Source of the DNA: Dipylidium caninum
Taxonomy: Eukaryota; Platyhelminthes; Cestoda; Cyclophyllidea; Dipylidiidae
Length of the DNA: 64,000 nucleotides
Assembly: GCA_017562135.1 (NCBI GenBank)
Contig: QEYB01000228.1
Span: 186,001-250,000, forward strand
Reading direction: 5' to 3'
Positions 20,839 through 33,300 of the stretch are shown here, one piece after another. The translations under genes and the position numbers were made by a program. The notes under the pieces were generated by a model, which was given only the letters and a program-made list of their open reading frames with translations, had not been told where the DNA came from and did no database searches. Each line of letters starts with the position of its first letter. Positions within the stretch are counted from its first letter, which is position 1.

Positions 20839-23800
20839 TTTCGCCTAAATTTTTTGATAAAGTTATAATTTTTTATTAATTTTTTTTTTAGTTATATTTT
20901 AACACAAAAGTTATAGTGCTGAAATACTTTACACATTTTCCTATTTTTCATGAATACTTAAGATCTGCCTTATGAGTTTATGCAGTACATTCAGTTATGA
21001 GCCGATAGCGAAATGCGGTGGTTTTCGTTTTTAAGTTAATTAAGCAAACTACCACCGCTTACTTGGCAAAACAAGCACTTGCAAATCTTCCAAGTCTACC
21101 GACAAGATTGGCTATTTTAGCCGTATGATCCTCCAGTAAATGGCGGAAACGCGGCACTTTGTACATAGGAAGCATGTCGCTGAATAGTAATTATTGTGGA
21201 CTGATTTATTTCGCCTGTGCTTTTAGTCGCTTAATAGTTTCACTTTTCCATACAATTTTATTATGGTATACTCGGCAGCCGAGTTATCTATTGTGGCCGC
21301 TTAATCACTTTTAAATAATGCGCGAAACGACTGAAAAGACGAGTCACTTTTAAAGATATTTACTGATTTGATAGGATGGCTCAATCGTGCTTTGTTATCG
21401 TGTTTCGTCTACGGTTTAGAATCATCAATCTGTTGGTTATCATCTTAGCACGACATCTTACGGCAACTACTCCACCACCGGTCATCTTGTCAGTTCCACT
21501 TAATTAACTCGGGTTTTGCGTCATGTTCACATGTTAAAGAGGTTTTCCACCATGGAATTCCATTAGCGTATATTCTCCTTTATTCCACTACACGCGCCCA
21601 GATCTGTGCAATTTTCCAAGGTCATGTAGTAACTCCGATTGTATGGTGGTTCCATGCCGCTAGTGCGTGTTAAACAACTTCTAAACGCCTATTTCGCTCC
21701 CAAATGAGCATTTGACTGTCACGGTAAGTAGTTTCCCGAATTTGCCAACATAACCGCCGTGCTATTAGTTTTTCACTGAAGTTAAGTGCGGAAAATCAAT
21801 CTTCCCTATGAAATTTCCGACCACATCATCCTCGCAAAACACTTTTTAACAACCTCGACCCTAATGCTTCACTTTTCCATGCTCCGGCACTTCATCTTAG
21901 GCCCAAATCCGCATGTCGGAGTAGTCGCCCTCATCTTCTTCTGACTCCTGCCTAAGCTCATCACTGACACCCAGCTACATGGCGCAGTGATCTTGGCTAC
22001 CCCGCGAGAAAAATTCTTTTCTGAGAGAAAGTACAAATAGTCGAAAACATGTTGCACACTGCGTGAGAATACTGCCACGTTGGCGAGTGTGCACGTAAAT
22101 GGTGGTCTTGCGTCACCGTTATTTCGGTGGAAAGAAGCGGGGTTAGAGAGAGCGGAGGATTAATGGCCTTAGATCGTGCCTGGCGTAAGTACAGAAGGTC
22201 AACGGGACTGTGCTATCGGCGCAGCTGTTAGCGTCGGGGTGGGGGAGGGGGGAGGAGACCGCATTTTACGTTCTCGGCACGATGATGAGACGTGAACTCG
22301 TAAAGACAAACGTATTTTGTGGGAAATACCCAAGTGACCGACAAAGGTCCAAGCTGGTTAAGCATTGGCTAGAATGATAAGGCAATTTGGGTCAATCAAA
22401 ACCTCTCGTATCATGTCGACTAAAAAAGTGGGACAAGAGGGCACGCATTCGTCTGTCAGTCAGATGGAGTGTCGATCCCGGTCAGGTTTCGGCATGGAGA
22501 TTCCCTGGAGTAACTTGCCTTAGTGGCGTGTGCTCTAGGGGCAGTGAGTCCTGAAGGCTCTCTACTTCGCCTAAGCAGTTGTAGAAAGGTTTATTAAAAG
22601 CTTTGTTGCGGTGTCTGATGCTGTCAGAACATCTGCGTGCTTTGAACGCGCCTTTAAACAAGTCTACTTTATATAAAAAATAAAAGCATTTGCAATGAAA
22701 AAAATTTATATAACAAAACTTGTAAGCTGCCCAGTCAGTTAGGCGAGAGACAAAAAGGAAACCGGCATTCCAGCCATGTTGTGTCGAGTGGCCTTGGCAT
22801 GATTTGTTCGTTAAAAATAGCGCGCAATGCAACTAGCCAATCACCTTAGACCTCTCGATGCGGGCGGCGACAATGCACACAGCCGCCATTCTCACACTGT
22901 GAGCCCCATTCGATCGACATCACATGCCGCTCGACGTGGCTCTGGCACGAACCAATCAGATTTGTCCAACGCATTGGCTACAAGCCCGGGCTCTAAGGTT
23001 GCCGAAACAGGCGTTCGTTGGGGATTGGGTAGGCTAGCAAGCGACCGACCGACCGAACGTGCGTGCGTACGTGCGCAGGTGTAGCAACACTCACCGCATA
23101 GCTCGGAAACCTTCGCCTTTTATGCGCCGCGTTGTCTGTATTCTGCGAGAAGGAAACTTTCCTCCTCAAGACGACGAATCGGCGGTGGACTTGTATATTT
23201 CTTTCCTAGACTTCTGCCGTGGGTGTTATTACATGCTTCGCGTGGCTTTAGTATCAGTAGAGGGCATTCCAAGGGCCTCGGTTCGCGCTAAAGCGTGGTG
23301 TGTAGTTTCCTTTACCTGAGTGCCTGCGTTGACCTGGTTTTTAGCCGAGCTCGAACGGCAGAGGCCGACTTCCACTACTCCCCCTCCCCCTCCCCCCCCG
23401 AATCACGTGACTCCGTGTGCACGGCCTTCCCGGGGGTGAGTCACCCGCCCCTCCTGCGGGCGTTACCCGGGCATTGCGCCCTGCTTTTGCCTCGTTGTGT
23501 CCCACCCAGGTTGCCGTGGTGAGTGTATGGTCGAAATGACGCTTACTAATTTTCCCACACACACACACACACACACACACATAAACTCGCAACAACTGTT
23601 TTGCGGGCGTGTCCAGCTCGCAATGTTTGGTTGAACTTGTTTTACAAGTTCATTTTGTCTTCATTAAAAAAGAAAGAGTAGCATACGGCGAACACCAGGG
23701 GAAGGGACTCCTCAGTAAGTGGGATTTTGTGGTGCTTATGGGCGGGGGTAAACTCGTGAGCCCCCTCTGTCCACATCGTGCGTTTCAAGGTCGTGCACGC

Positions 23801-26800
23801 ACATGCTGAAGCCAAGCGCCACCGGCCCACGCTGTCGACCAAATAATCGATAAGCCTTAGCCCGATGCGCACACCCGCCTGCATGGGGGGGTGGAGGATG
23901 GGGAGAGGGAGGCGGACGAGTGGGCTGAGGCACATCGAGTTAAAACAAAGACGAGAATGCGCACAATAAACGTGGGAACGCCCTAGAGGTGAGTCATGCG
24001 ACCGCCTGCGCATTCCACTCGCCACGTCCCCGCAACGCCCCCTCCGAGCCCGCGCCACCCTGGCCCCCCCCCACTCCACCCAGTCATGCCTCCCTCCGAG
24101 CTGCGCACCTTCGCCTCCAATTCACTTCACCGGGTCAGCGAATGCATTAAATGCCACTCTTCTTCTCAATTTACCGCCGGGCTCACGCTCTTGCCCGCCT
24201 CACCTCGACGGCCTCCAGTCGCCTCAAGCCATTGCCGACCCAGGCGAGCTGAGCCCCACTTACCAGATGAGGCCGACCCGACGTTGCCAGTAAAAGCGGG
24301 TAAAAGTGTGAGGTTGTGTGTGAATAAAAGAGTGAACAGCGGTGTCGGGACAGTGTTTTGCGTGTTGAGAAAGGCATTCCCACGCCTTTTGTTATCGTCA
24401 CCCACCTTGGCAAGCGTCGCACAGTCTCGAGGACATTCTTTTCGGGGTGAAAATGGCTCCAGCCAGCGATTGCATCGCTTTGGCGGTCCCAAGGGCCTCC
24501 CCGAAGGCCACACATGGGCGTCAAAACAAACGCAACGTGTACTCCAGGCGGCATTTTCTCTCAAAATTATGGGTCCCTTACGGCCGCGCAAACATCTTGG
24601 TTGATGTTCAACCCTTCAATCTAATGGATAATGAAAGGAGTCACCGCGAGAGAAAGAAACAGACACTTTCATGCAGTCTTCTCTCATGCTAACGCGTGTT
24701 GTGTCTCGCGCTTCATAAATAAACAAAAATTATGAGGTTCCCCAGCCAACTGACATTCCGGGGATTGCATAATTAAACGCTAATCGGAGTTTGTTTCCCA
24801 GGAAAAGGAGCTCGGCCGGCTTAACGGAGGCCCCGGTTGGCGCCCCAACCAGGCGTTTTTGACGCCGGGATGCGGTTACCAGGGCACCGAGCACTCCCAC
24901 ACAAAGAGAACGCGGGTCTACGTGCACCAAGTTTTATTAATTCACGTGGAGGAGTTTAATCACGCGTTTCGTATAATGAAATGCTAATTACGTCTCACCC
25001 CAGTCCCCCTAATACAGTCAGTGGAGATAGTATCGAGTCAAACTCCCCAACGAAAGTCTTAAAGGGTAGTGTGGCGCCGAAAGCGGATGACACCGTGGGT
25101 GCCGCTCACAGTGAAGCACACACAAACACACACGCGTGTCTTCAAGACCGGTGGAGAGGCAATGAAGGCATTCGGTGGCACTCACTCATGGAGAAACGCC
25201 GAACTAATCAATGCCCCAACGCGATTTGTGAGTGCATTGACCCGAGCTCACACAGGCGTGTCGAGTTGCTATGGCACCAGCGTTTGAGTACATTGTTTAC
25301 ACAACGTGGGTGCTTTGTAGTAAACGCAGTTGGAAAGAGACCGGGCGACATAGCTCGAAAATTAACTCAGTGGCTCGACGTGGCGCTCCCCACTCACCCG
25401 GCTACTCGATGCAATCTACAAAATGTCCGCCTCTTCGTCGTCAGGCTATTGGTCAGATTGTTGGTTTCCTCTGGTTGGCTGGCCTCAAGGCCGTTGCTTG
25501 TTGCGCCAGTAGTGTGACTCGGTTGGAGACAGTTCAGCCCATAATCGATGCAATTCGGTCACACACGTCTTCATTGTCGGTATCCGTTTGCGTTAGGGGT
25601 AAATACGGCTTATTTGCTTGTTTTCTGCTAACACATGCTAGTAAACTGCTCAATTTAGTGAGGCATTGTCTCGTTGTTTGGACTCTGCCGAACATGTGAC
25701 CCTCGTGGTACAAAGGGTGCGTGGGTGGGGACTGTAATTAAGAAAAAAAAACAGAGAACTCCTTTAACAATGCGCGCTTTAGTTTTCCAGGGAGCGACAA
25801 CCTGGTGAAGCGGGCTGCCTCGATCAATGGGAGATTCTTCTTCGACTTGTAATTTGTTAATGACCTCAACCAGGGTTGTTTGTCATATTGGGCGAAAGTG
25901 GGCCTCGAAGTGGTCCCAGGCGTGGGTTGGTGAAGAACAGGAGGACGGAGGGGAACGGGGCGAGTGCCGCTCCGCGCCGCCCAGATACTGGACTAACCCG
26001 ACTGGAGTCATGGTACCCCGGAGGCCCCCCAAACCATCTCCGCACTCGATACATCGGGGTCCCAGCCTTCCTCCACCTGTCTCCCCTCCCTCCCCCCCCC
26101 CACGGTTCCCACGGGACGCAGATGGCGTAAACAAACTCGTTTGTTGTTAACGGCCTCTGCTTTTTCACTACTAAGTGGTCTCCGAGTTGCACCTGTTGTT
26201 ATTCGAGGCGCGGCGTAGGAATCCAGTCGCATTTACATTCCCCAGACCGGTCTTGGTCACCCGTCGGTCCAACTTAGCGGCACCGCAGTGGAATGCGCCA
26301 CACTGACGACATGAGTAAAGCTGTCGCCCTCCCCCTAATTCACACGTAATTTTATGCAAATTGGCAGAGTCTGGAAGCGCTGCGACTGACGCAGCAGCAG
26401 TTTTTTTCTTAGACGTGGCGCGTTTTGTTTGATTCCTCTTCGCCCACGGAGACGCTTCGCAGTGGCTCTTTCCCTTTTGACATGCCTCAACGAAGAGCGA
26501 GGCCTCCGACAAGACAGTGCGTCCTGGCTCTGTGCCAACGAAGGTAAACATCTGCCTTGTATGCAGTGGGCGAAAAAAAAGAAGGTATTCTTCCTCCCTG
26601 TCAACGCTCAGCAAAGTCCGGGGACACGGACTCCTCGGACGGCGGTCCTCGTCCCCACTCAGCACAGCAACCAGCACAGAGTAAAGAGCTCCCTGTTACA
26701 GCTTCCAGAGCCACTGGGGCGTCAGTAATCGAGGAAACACCCAGTGTCTCCTTAATCCACAAAATCCCACTCAGAATAAACACCCCTCGAAGGAGAAAAC

Positions 26801-27201
26801 CAAGATTTTCATAAATAATACCTCTCGAGAAGTACGTTTATATTATGTATGTATTAATATTCTTAAGTATCGCGATAGAGATAGATAGGGAAAAAATATA
26901 GAGAAGAGAAAAGAATGTGTACAGGCATGATTGTAGCTTGGCTGGGGGAGAGAGAGAGAGAGGCGACACCCGGCAGACGAGGGGGGAGGGGGGGAAGAAG
27001 CTGGGCTGTCACGCCCTCCCCCTCCCCGCCCCTCTTCCGCCGTGGTGACACGCAGACGCACGAAGGAACTGTACACAAGTAGAGTTGACACAAACTAAAA
27101 TAATCTCGATATTACTGTTTGATAGGGGGGAAAAGAGTATTTACATTAGGACAAAAGAGAGAGGGCGCGGAGGGGGGAGATTGAGAGGGTGTTAGAGTAG
27201 G
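20839..27201. other. GC-rich, gene-poor interval downstream of spen
   Basis: This 6.4 kb lies between the start of NOP9 and the stop codon of spen. The first 1.3 kb is AT-rich; from about 22.1 kb the sequence becomes GC- and CpG-rich with short C and G runs. Several open frames exceed 100 codons, such as 23996-24604 (plus) and 24166-24591 (minus), but they overlap on opposite strands and show no known domain, as expected by chance in GC-rich DNA. It probably includes the spen 3' UTR. A CA microsatellite (23556-23581) and a GA tract (about 26949-26963) are present. I see no RNA gene or mobile element. Confidence 0.4.
23556..23581. repeat. (CA)n microsatellite
   Basis: An uninterrupted CA dinucleotide tract of 13 units, easily seen on the plus strand, in the GC-rich interval between NOP9 and spen. 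Confidence 0.95.
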
Positions 27202-27336
27202 TCAAACAGTGGTGATGACAATGAGGAGGTGCGGCAACTGGGCTTGTAGAATACTCTGGTGCAGGTCCGGAGCAGCCAAACGCAGCAAAGCATGGGAGAA
27301 GTCACAGGGAGGAAAGATATGTACCACGTACAAGCC
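27202..27336 (-). CDS. spen: spen terminal coding exon (end of SPOC domain)
   Basis: This 45-codon exon lacks a Met and is invisible to simple ORF calling. It encodes GLYVVHIFPPCDF, a leucine-rich helix and PHLLIVITTV before TGA 27202-27204, which is the last strand and helix set of the SPOC domain in SPEN-family proteins. It starts after a CTCCAAG acceptor in phase 0, matching the CAA|GTAAGT donor at 33792 that ends the preceding SPOC exon. Without it the SPOC fold would be truncated by about 44 residues. Confidence 0.9.
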   Translation of the reverse strand, partial: GLYVVHIFPPCDFSHALLRLAAPDLHQSILQAQLPHLLIVITTV

Positions 27337-30300
27337 CTTGGAGAGGGGGAAAACACCCAAGTTAATTATCACAATTGTGTGAAAAATTGCGTATCATGTG
27401 GTCTCTCAGCACAAAAAACCTCTCAGTGGGAACGTTACCAGCTAAAATGCAAGCATTAGGAGGATTTTCAAGGCAACGAAACCGAGACGCTGCAGCACCA
27501 GGGTTGCGACGTCGGCATGGCCTTTAATTCAAGAGGAGGAGGACGAGGGGGACAACACATGGTCGAGAACAGAGCCGCGGGGAGAATGCACGAATATCCT
27601 CGAGATTGTCACACCAAAAACCACGGCAACATGAACACCCCGAGCTCCCGATTTTGTGTTTACGAGTGGTAAAACAAGAAGGCAGTCTGGCCGGTTAAAA
27701 GGTCCAGTAACTTCTTTTTTTCCCTCCTGATGAATAGGATACGTCGACATCCGGGTATGACCCCACACGATAAAGCCTCACTTCCATCTAGTGACCGACA
27801 CAACACCAACCTTTGCTCATCACCTACCAAACTGACCTTTGCCGACACGAGTCAGGTAGGAGGGGAGAACGACGCCGTGCAATGTCAACCAGATATCGCA
27901 AACGTAGGGGACAAAGACCCTCCCGACAAGTCTGCTTTTGATTTGCTTCCTGGTTAAACCAGGTACGGTTGACGCAGAGACCCCGTGCATTAATAATGAA
28001 TCGGCCCCACCGGGACAATTTATTACGAGTTGGGGAGAGGTGACAACTGGAGTTGCTACGGTGTGCGATTGCACAGCCCAGCTCTGTTCTGTGGGAGGAG
28101 GTTGAGAAGGGCTTGACTTCTAGGAATGAACAAGACTTGTACGCAATCTGAGGCAGAAAATAAACAGTTGTATCAAAGCGTCAACAGTTGTGTGCGCGTT
28201 GATGACAGTAGCGGGTTTTATTTACACGATGTCACTTAGGGGGGTAGCGACTCCCCTAACTGGACACAGCAGTCAAAAAAGCACGAAAGTAGAGGAATAA
28301 AAGAATCTCCGAAGTGAGATAAGAAATGGATGAGAAAAGATAGGAAACAAGGTAGCTGGTAGAAATAGATGTGAACCTTGGGTTGCCAAATTAGCAGCTC
28401 CGTTTGCTCCCGCCAGAACCTCTAGGGAGAAGTTTTGCAAAGAAGGGGATTCCCAGCATGACCAACAATTTAGATGGGGGAGGAATTAGTTGCGCGAGTT
28501 CAGAAAGGCAGGCAGAGGAACACGTGAGACAACGGTGTTGGCCTGCCGTCACTGCTCTACCTCTCTACTTCAGCGCCTGGCAACGCCTGGATTGGTGCAA
28601 AGACGCGCGTAGATGCGAGCGCGAAATCACCTAACTGATCGATAGTACACAGGCGAACGCACCGCAAAAAATGCACACGTACGCCTTCCTTTCGCAGACA
28701 CGCACGCACGCGTGAATGCCGTTCAAATGAGGCACACACACACGCACACACGCGCGCGCACACACGTATGCACGGCGCGCGCTCGCCTGTTTGCACTAGC
28801 AAGTATCGATCAGGATGACGAAAGGGCAATTGGCGCTGCTGTTGCTACTGCGGCAGCAGCAGCAACGGCCGTTCTTGGGCTTAATCAGTGGCGCGAACGC
28901 GTACGCACAAGCACGGAGGCAGGCAGGCAGGCGGGCGGGCGGGTGGGTGGACGTGCGGAAAAGGCTAAATTTAGCCCACCGTAATCACCACCATCATCGG
29001 TAGCAGCGCAGCAGAAAGGGGGCTGTGCACGCGTCCGTGTGTGGGAAGAGTGGAGGCAAGGCCGCCACACCGGTGTGTGTTTGCGTGAGACGGCCGTAAA
29101 CGCTGAAAGCATGCGGTGGGGTGTGGGGCGTCGAGGCGGGGGTGGCAGTGACAGAGCTCATGTCTTTCTCCGGTTGCTAAAGGCAACACATCACATGCCA
29201 TTGGCTTTTGTCGTCCTAGATACAGAAACAGTGCCTCGACCACGGGACGCAAATCGATAGAGGATGGTGTTTCCCAACTGACAAGCGTGAAAAGAAGGAG
29301 GTAGAAAAAGAGACAGATAGATCGGGGAAGGGGGAAGTTGTGGAGTCCATCAAAAAAAAAGAAAAACACAAAAGATAGAAATGAAATACTGTTAGTTGAA
29401 ATCAATCCTGAAAACCCACCCTTCCAGGATTTAAGAAAGTCGGTCGAATCAAAATTGCGAGAATCGAACCCCCCCCCCCCACAGACTAAAAATTATATAA
29501 ATAAATGGGAGGGAATAGTCGGGAAGTGTTTGAAAAACGAAACACGGAACTGGTACGCACGGAATGGGAAGAGTCAGTGAAACGAATGGCAGATGATGCT
29601 GCACTTTCGAGAGAACACCGAGAGAAGAGGTTCGGGGACGTGCCCAACGGGGTTAAGGAGCATACAAGCACAGATACCGCGCCTAAAAAACTCTTTTATA
29701 ACAGTAAATGGCGGAAGAAGTAAATTCACTGAAACCAAACTGCCTTGGAGCCAGAGAAAGCAGCGGGCACATCAAACGCAAGTCTGAATTTTGCGTACTT
29801 TTGCCATTACAATTTCGTAGATTCAACTAACCGGACATCGTCTATCAAAATACCACCTAATTCCGGGAAATTTAACCACGGGACATGAAAAAAAATTCGT
29901 GGAAGGAATGCAGGACAATGTGGTTCTGCCCCTTGGCCAGGTCAACCGAGGGCGGGGGAAGGGGAGGGGAATGCATAAATGTACGGGTTGTAAATTCTAG
30001 ACGCTTCTGTCGCGTCAAAAAAAGATTACTGATGGCTCATGGGAGGCTCGGGAAGAGGGGAAGGTGTCTTGTACGTAGATAAAGGCGGGAACGCCGAGAA
30101 CTGCGAGGAAAATATTTCTCCAACTCGGAAGGTCAACCATTGAGGTGAGGATTCGGGTGCGACAAGAGGAGAAAAAAAAGGGGGAAGACCTGACAGGACA
30201 GGAGGATGAACAGCTCCGAAGCCACATGTGGTGATTTGGCGGATACTCACGTTGCCATCCAAACTAAAACCAGTCCGCCGGACAGGAGACCCACCGATGG

Positions 30301-33300
30301 AAATAGAACACCGTGGTGTTGAACGTGGGAGAAACTGACACACCCTGTTAATCACATCCTCGTGTAGTTTGGTGTAGGGAAAAGATGACATGGTAGCAAT
30401 CTTCCCAACAACCCTGGGATGGGGAAGTGGGTGAAAGCAAAACAAGACGTATGGCATGGGGAGTGGGCGATCATTGCACAGACCATAAATATTGAGGGGT
30501 CACATGACTTCAAGGTCGAGTGTGTTGTCCGGTTGACGAGGCGACGTTTACTTCTACGGTGCCTCTCAAGACAGCAAATGGCCAAATGGGGGCAGTGAGA
30601 CTCAGAAGAGGAGCCAGTGATGCGGAATAAGTCAAAATAAAAACCAACAGTGAATACATCGTCCGGTTGCTAGGGGGTGGGTCTCCAAAAGAAAAACATT
30701 TGTCGGTGGACTGGACTCCCACTATTCACGAGACAATACGATGAATTTACCGAAAGTGGAAAAAAAAGGAAATAGGAAGAGAGAACTTTGAAACAACTGA
30801 GAATGAAAAGAGAATTGGGGGAGACTGGACAGAAGTCGCGACAAAGAACAAGGACTGGACTACCCCGTTAAATTGAATAGCCACAGTAGTAGGCAGGTCA
30901 GATGGGTGGACCGGTGGTTAATCTCGTTTGTCTCACACTTTGGACACGTTGGAGGTATTTTCACGAGTTCCAAGGAAAGCAAGAGAAAGAGAATGAATCC
31001 AGAGATAAGAAGGCGGTTTTTGAAGTGGAGACGAATGGCCTCGGGTGTAGGAGGAATGATTCAAGAAAAGTCAGTAGTTTATAAAACTGACGAAGTGGTG
31101 TAATTGAAGTAATTGGGGAAAGAGTGAGGGGATAGACGCTGTTCTAGCGAGGAAAGTTGAAAAAGGACAAGGAGGCCGAAAAAAGGGGAAACGAATAAGT
31201 GTTATGACGTCGCGCGCCACTGACGTGTGAAATCTTGCGTGTTACTGGAAAAGAAATACTGAACAAAATGGTTGTCTTCTACGGTAGAATAGCGTATGTC
31301 CGCAACACTGGGCCAAAAGCAACGGCTTCTTCTTTCTTTCTCGAAATCACACGCTCATAAATCGCTGCAGGATGTCGCCTATATGTGACACCACTGCCAG
31401 TCCCATTAAAGCGTCACACGTCCAGAATGGGTCCAAGATCAACAGAGAAATCCAAAAGCGGGCTTAAAATCCACCAACAGTACGGATGGAGTCAGGAAGT
31501 TATCAACTCGATCGGGGAAGGGGAAGAGGGAGGGGGGAGACATAAACGCCTTGCAAATTGGAGGACATAAGGTTACCCGACGTTAATGGGACACAGATGG
31601 GACGCCCGCATTACGCCTCGGGGCGAATTCATGGCTGTAACTACACCCCAAATTAAACTGGCTGTAGATACCGGAAATCCGTCCACACACACCCGCCTAC
31701 ACACATACACGAACACGGTAGCTTGGAGATTTACGGGTGAAGATAAACACACTGTGACTCAGCGCGCGTCTCTACATGCCCCAGGGCGAATGGCGGCCGG
31801 GTTAACGTGTGCCATCACAATCTGTGATTGTGACCAGTTGGCCGGTCGAGCAAGGGGAGGGAGATCGGGGGGTGTAGGCCAACCCCGGCCCACACACACC
31901 TCTCCGGTTGGCGAGGTGCTGTTTCTGCGGCAGCGCCCGGCGATACCGGACAGGCCTCAGCATGGCGAATGTCTACTGGGAGGACGATCACGTGATTGAT
32001 GGTGGCATATGGTCTTACACACACACACCCGAGGGAAGGTCTGCCCGATGGTCGCAAGACGACGGACAGCCCCGTGCGCCGTAACGATGTGGATGGTTAT
32101 TAGCGAGGTGGTGCCAGCTCTAGCCTGGGATCGGATGGCTGGACGAAGCGAAGGAAAAGACCTTCTTCTTCCTCTTTTCGCAATTCCAAGGCGTTAAGTA
32201 GTTGACATTGAGGGAAGCGCTAAAAGGCTTGCACTGGAGGATCGGAAACCTCTTATCCGAAGGGAAAAAAAGGTCGCAACATCTTGTGACATTTCAAAAT
32301 ACAACCGGGCCAAGATAGGTTGACCGGAGAGGACGAGTAGGCTTTTGTGCAATGAGTTGAGAGCAAACTCGTAACAAAAAAATACCACACCATCTTCGCA
32401 TCCTGTCGCATAAAAACTCAGCCCCGAATCAGGAATGTGGAAGATTTATTCACCACTTAGAAAAGGTGTAATGGGGACGGAAAACAGGCCTCAACAGTAG
32501 TTTCGAGGATGAGTGATTGGAGCAATAAATCACCTGCCGACAGGCCGCCTCTGGATTGACAGCGTTGTTAAGCCGGTCCCTCAGGGCGCCCTTCCACCTC
32601 ATCCCCGACCCGCCCAAGAGGAGGAGATTAACCATGGTGTTAGGGGGTTTTGGCAGTTGTAAATAGAACAATTCACACTGCATCGCCTGCTAACGATGAC
32701 TGGAGACAACACAATAAACAACCCCCCCGAGGAAGGCTCCGTGCCATAAAAACCAGGCACGAGTCATCAACAGTGAAGCGGTCACTGTTGTTGGAATGTT
32801 GGAATTAGAAATCAGAAGAGCTCGCTTTCAAGAGGGGATTGCAGGAGACGAGACAAAAGAAGTTGAACCCATTCTGCAAGTAGGTGCCATGTTCAATGAC
32901 TAGAACTGGGACCGAGAAAATAACAATCGAGGGAGGAAAGAGCAAGCAAGTAAGGTCATGACTGATAAATGTCACATCATCTGATTTTTGCACCTTTAAA
33001 AACCTTTTCCCTAGCCTATCCTTGTACTTAGACTTGTTTTTCCTTCCCCCCCCCCCCCAGAAGACCCAAAACACGCGCTCTCCCGCCTTCGGACCGAACG
33101 CACAGCAACTATGGCCTTTTGAGAGGTGTATTTATAAATTCCAGAAAATTTAATCGGCGTAATAGTTCAGGGCGAGTCCGTGGGCCATGTTGGACGTCTG
33201 CCCAGATCGTGGATGAGTGTGAAAGACGGAGTTTGTTCCCCACAGGCGAGAGATTGCACACTGCGTTAGGACTTAATGGTGTCTCGCGCAGACCATCGAA

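Noticed and set aside
23996..24604. 202-codon plus ORF and an overlapping 141-codon minus ORF in the GC-rich interval
   Set aside because: Both strands are open at once, composition is Pro/Arg/Ser-rich as expected for random GC-rich DNA, and no domain, splice pattern or family is recognised.
24835..24850. Short inverted repeat GGTTGG-CGCC-CCAACC
   Set aside because: Six base pairs with a four-base loop is common by chance and has no accompanying U-run or gene context.
29452..29485. tRNA-like T-arm sequence (GGTTCGATTC on minus)
   Set aside because: The flanking C run gives no matching 5-bp stem and no cloverleaf can be drawn around it.
30026..30457. Minus ORF starting MPYVLFCFHPLP, first considered as the end of the SPOC domain
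   Set aside because: It lacks a proper acceptor and the rest of the SPOC signature; the true terminal exon was found at 27202-27336 with matching phase and sequence.
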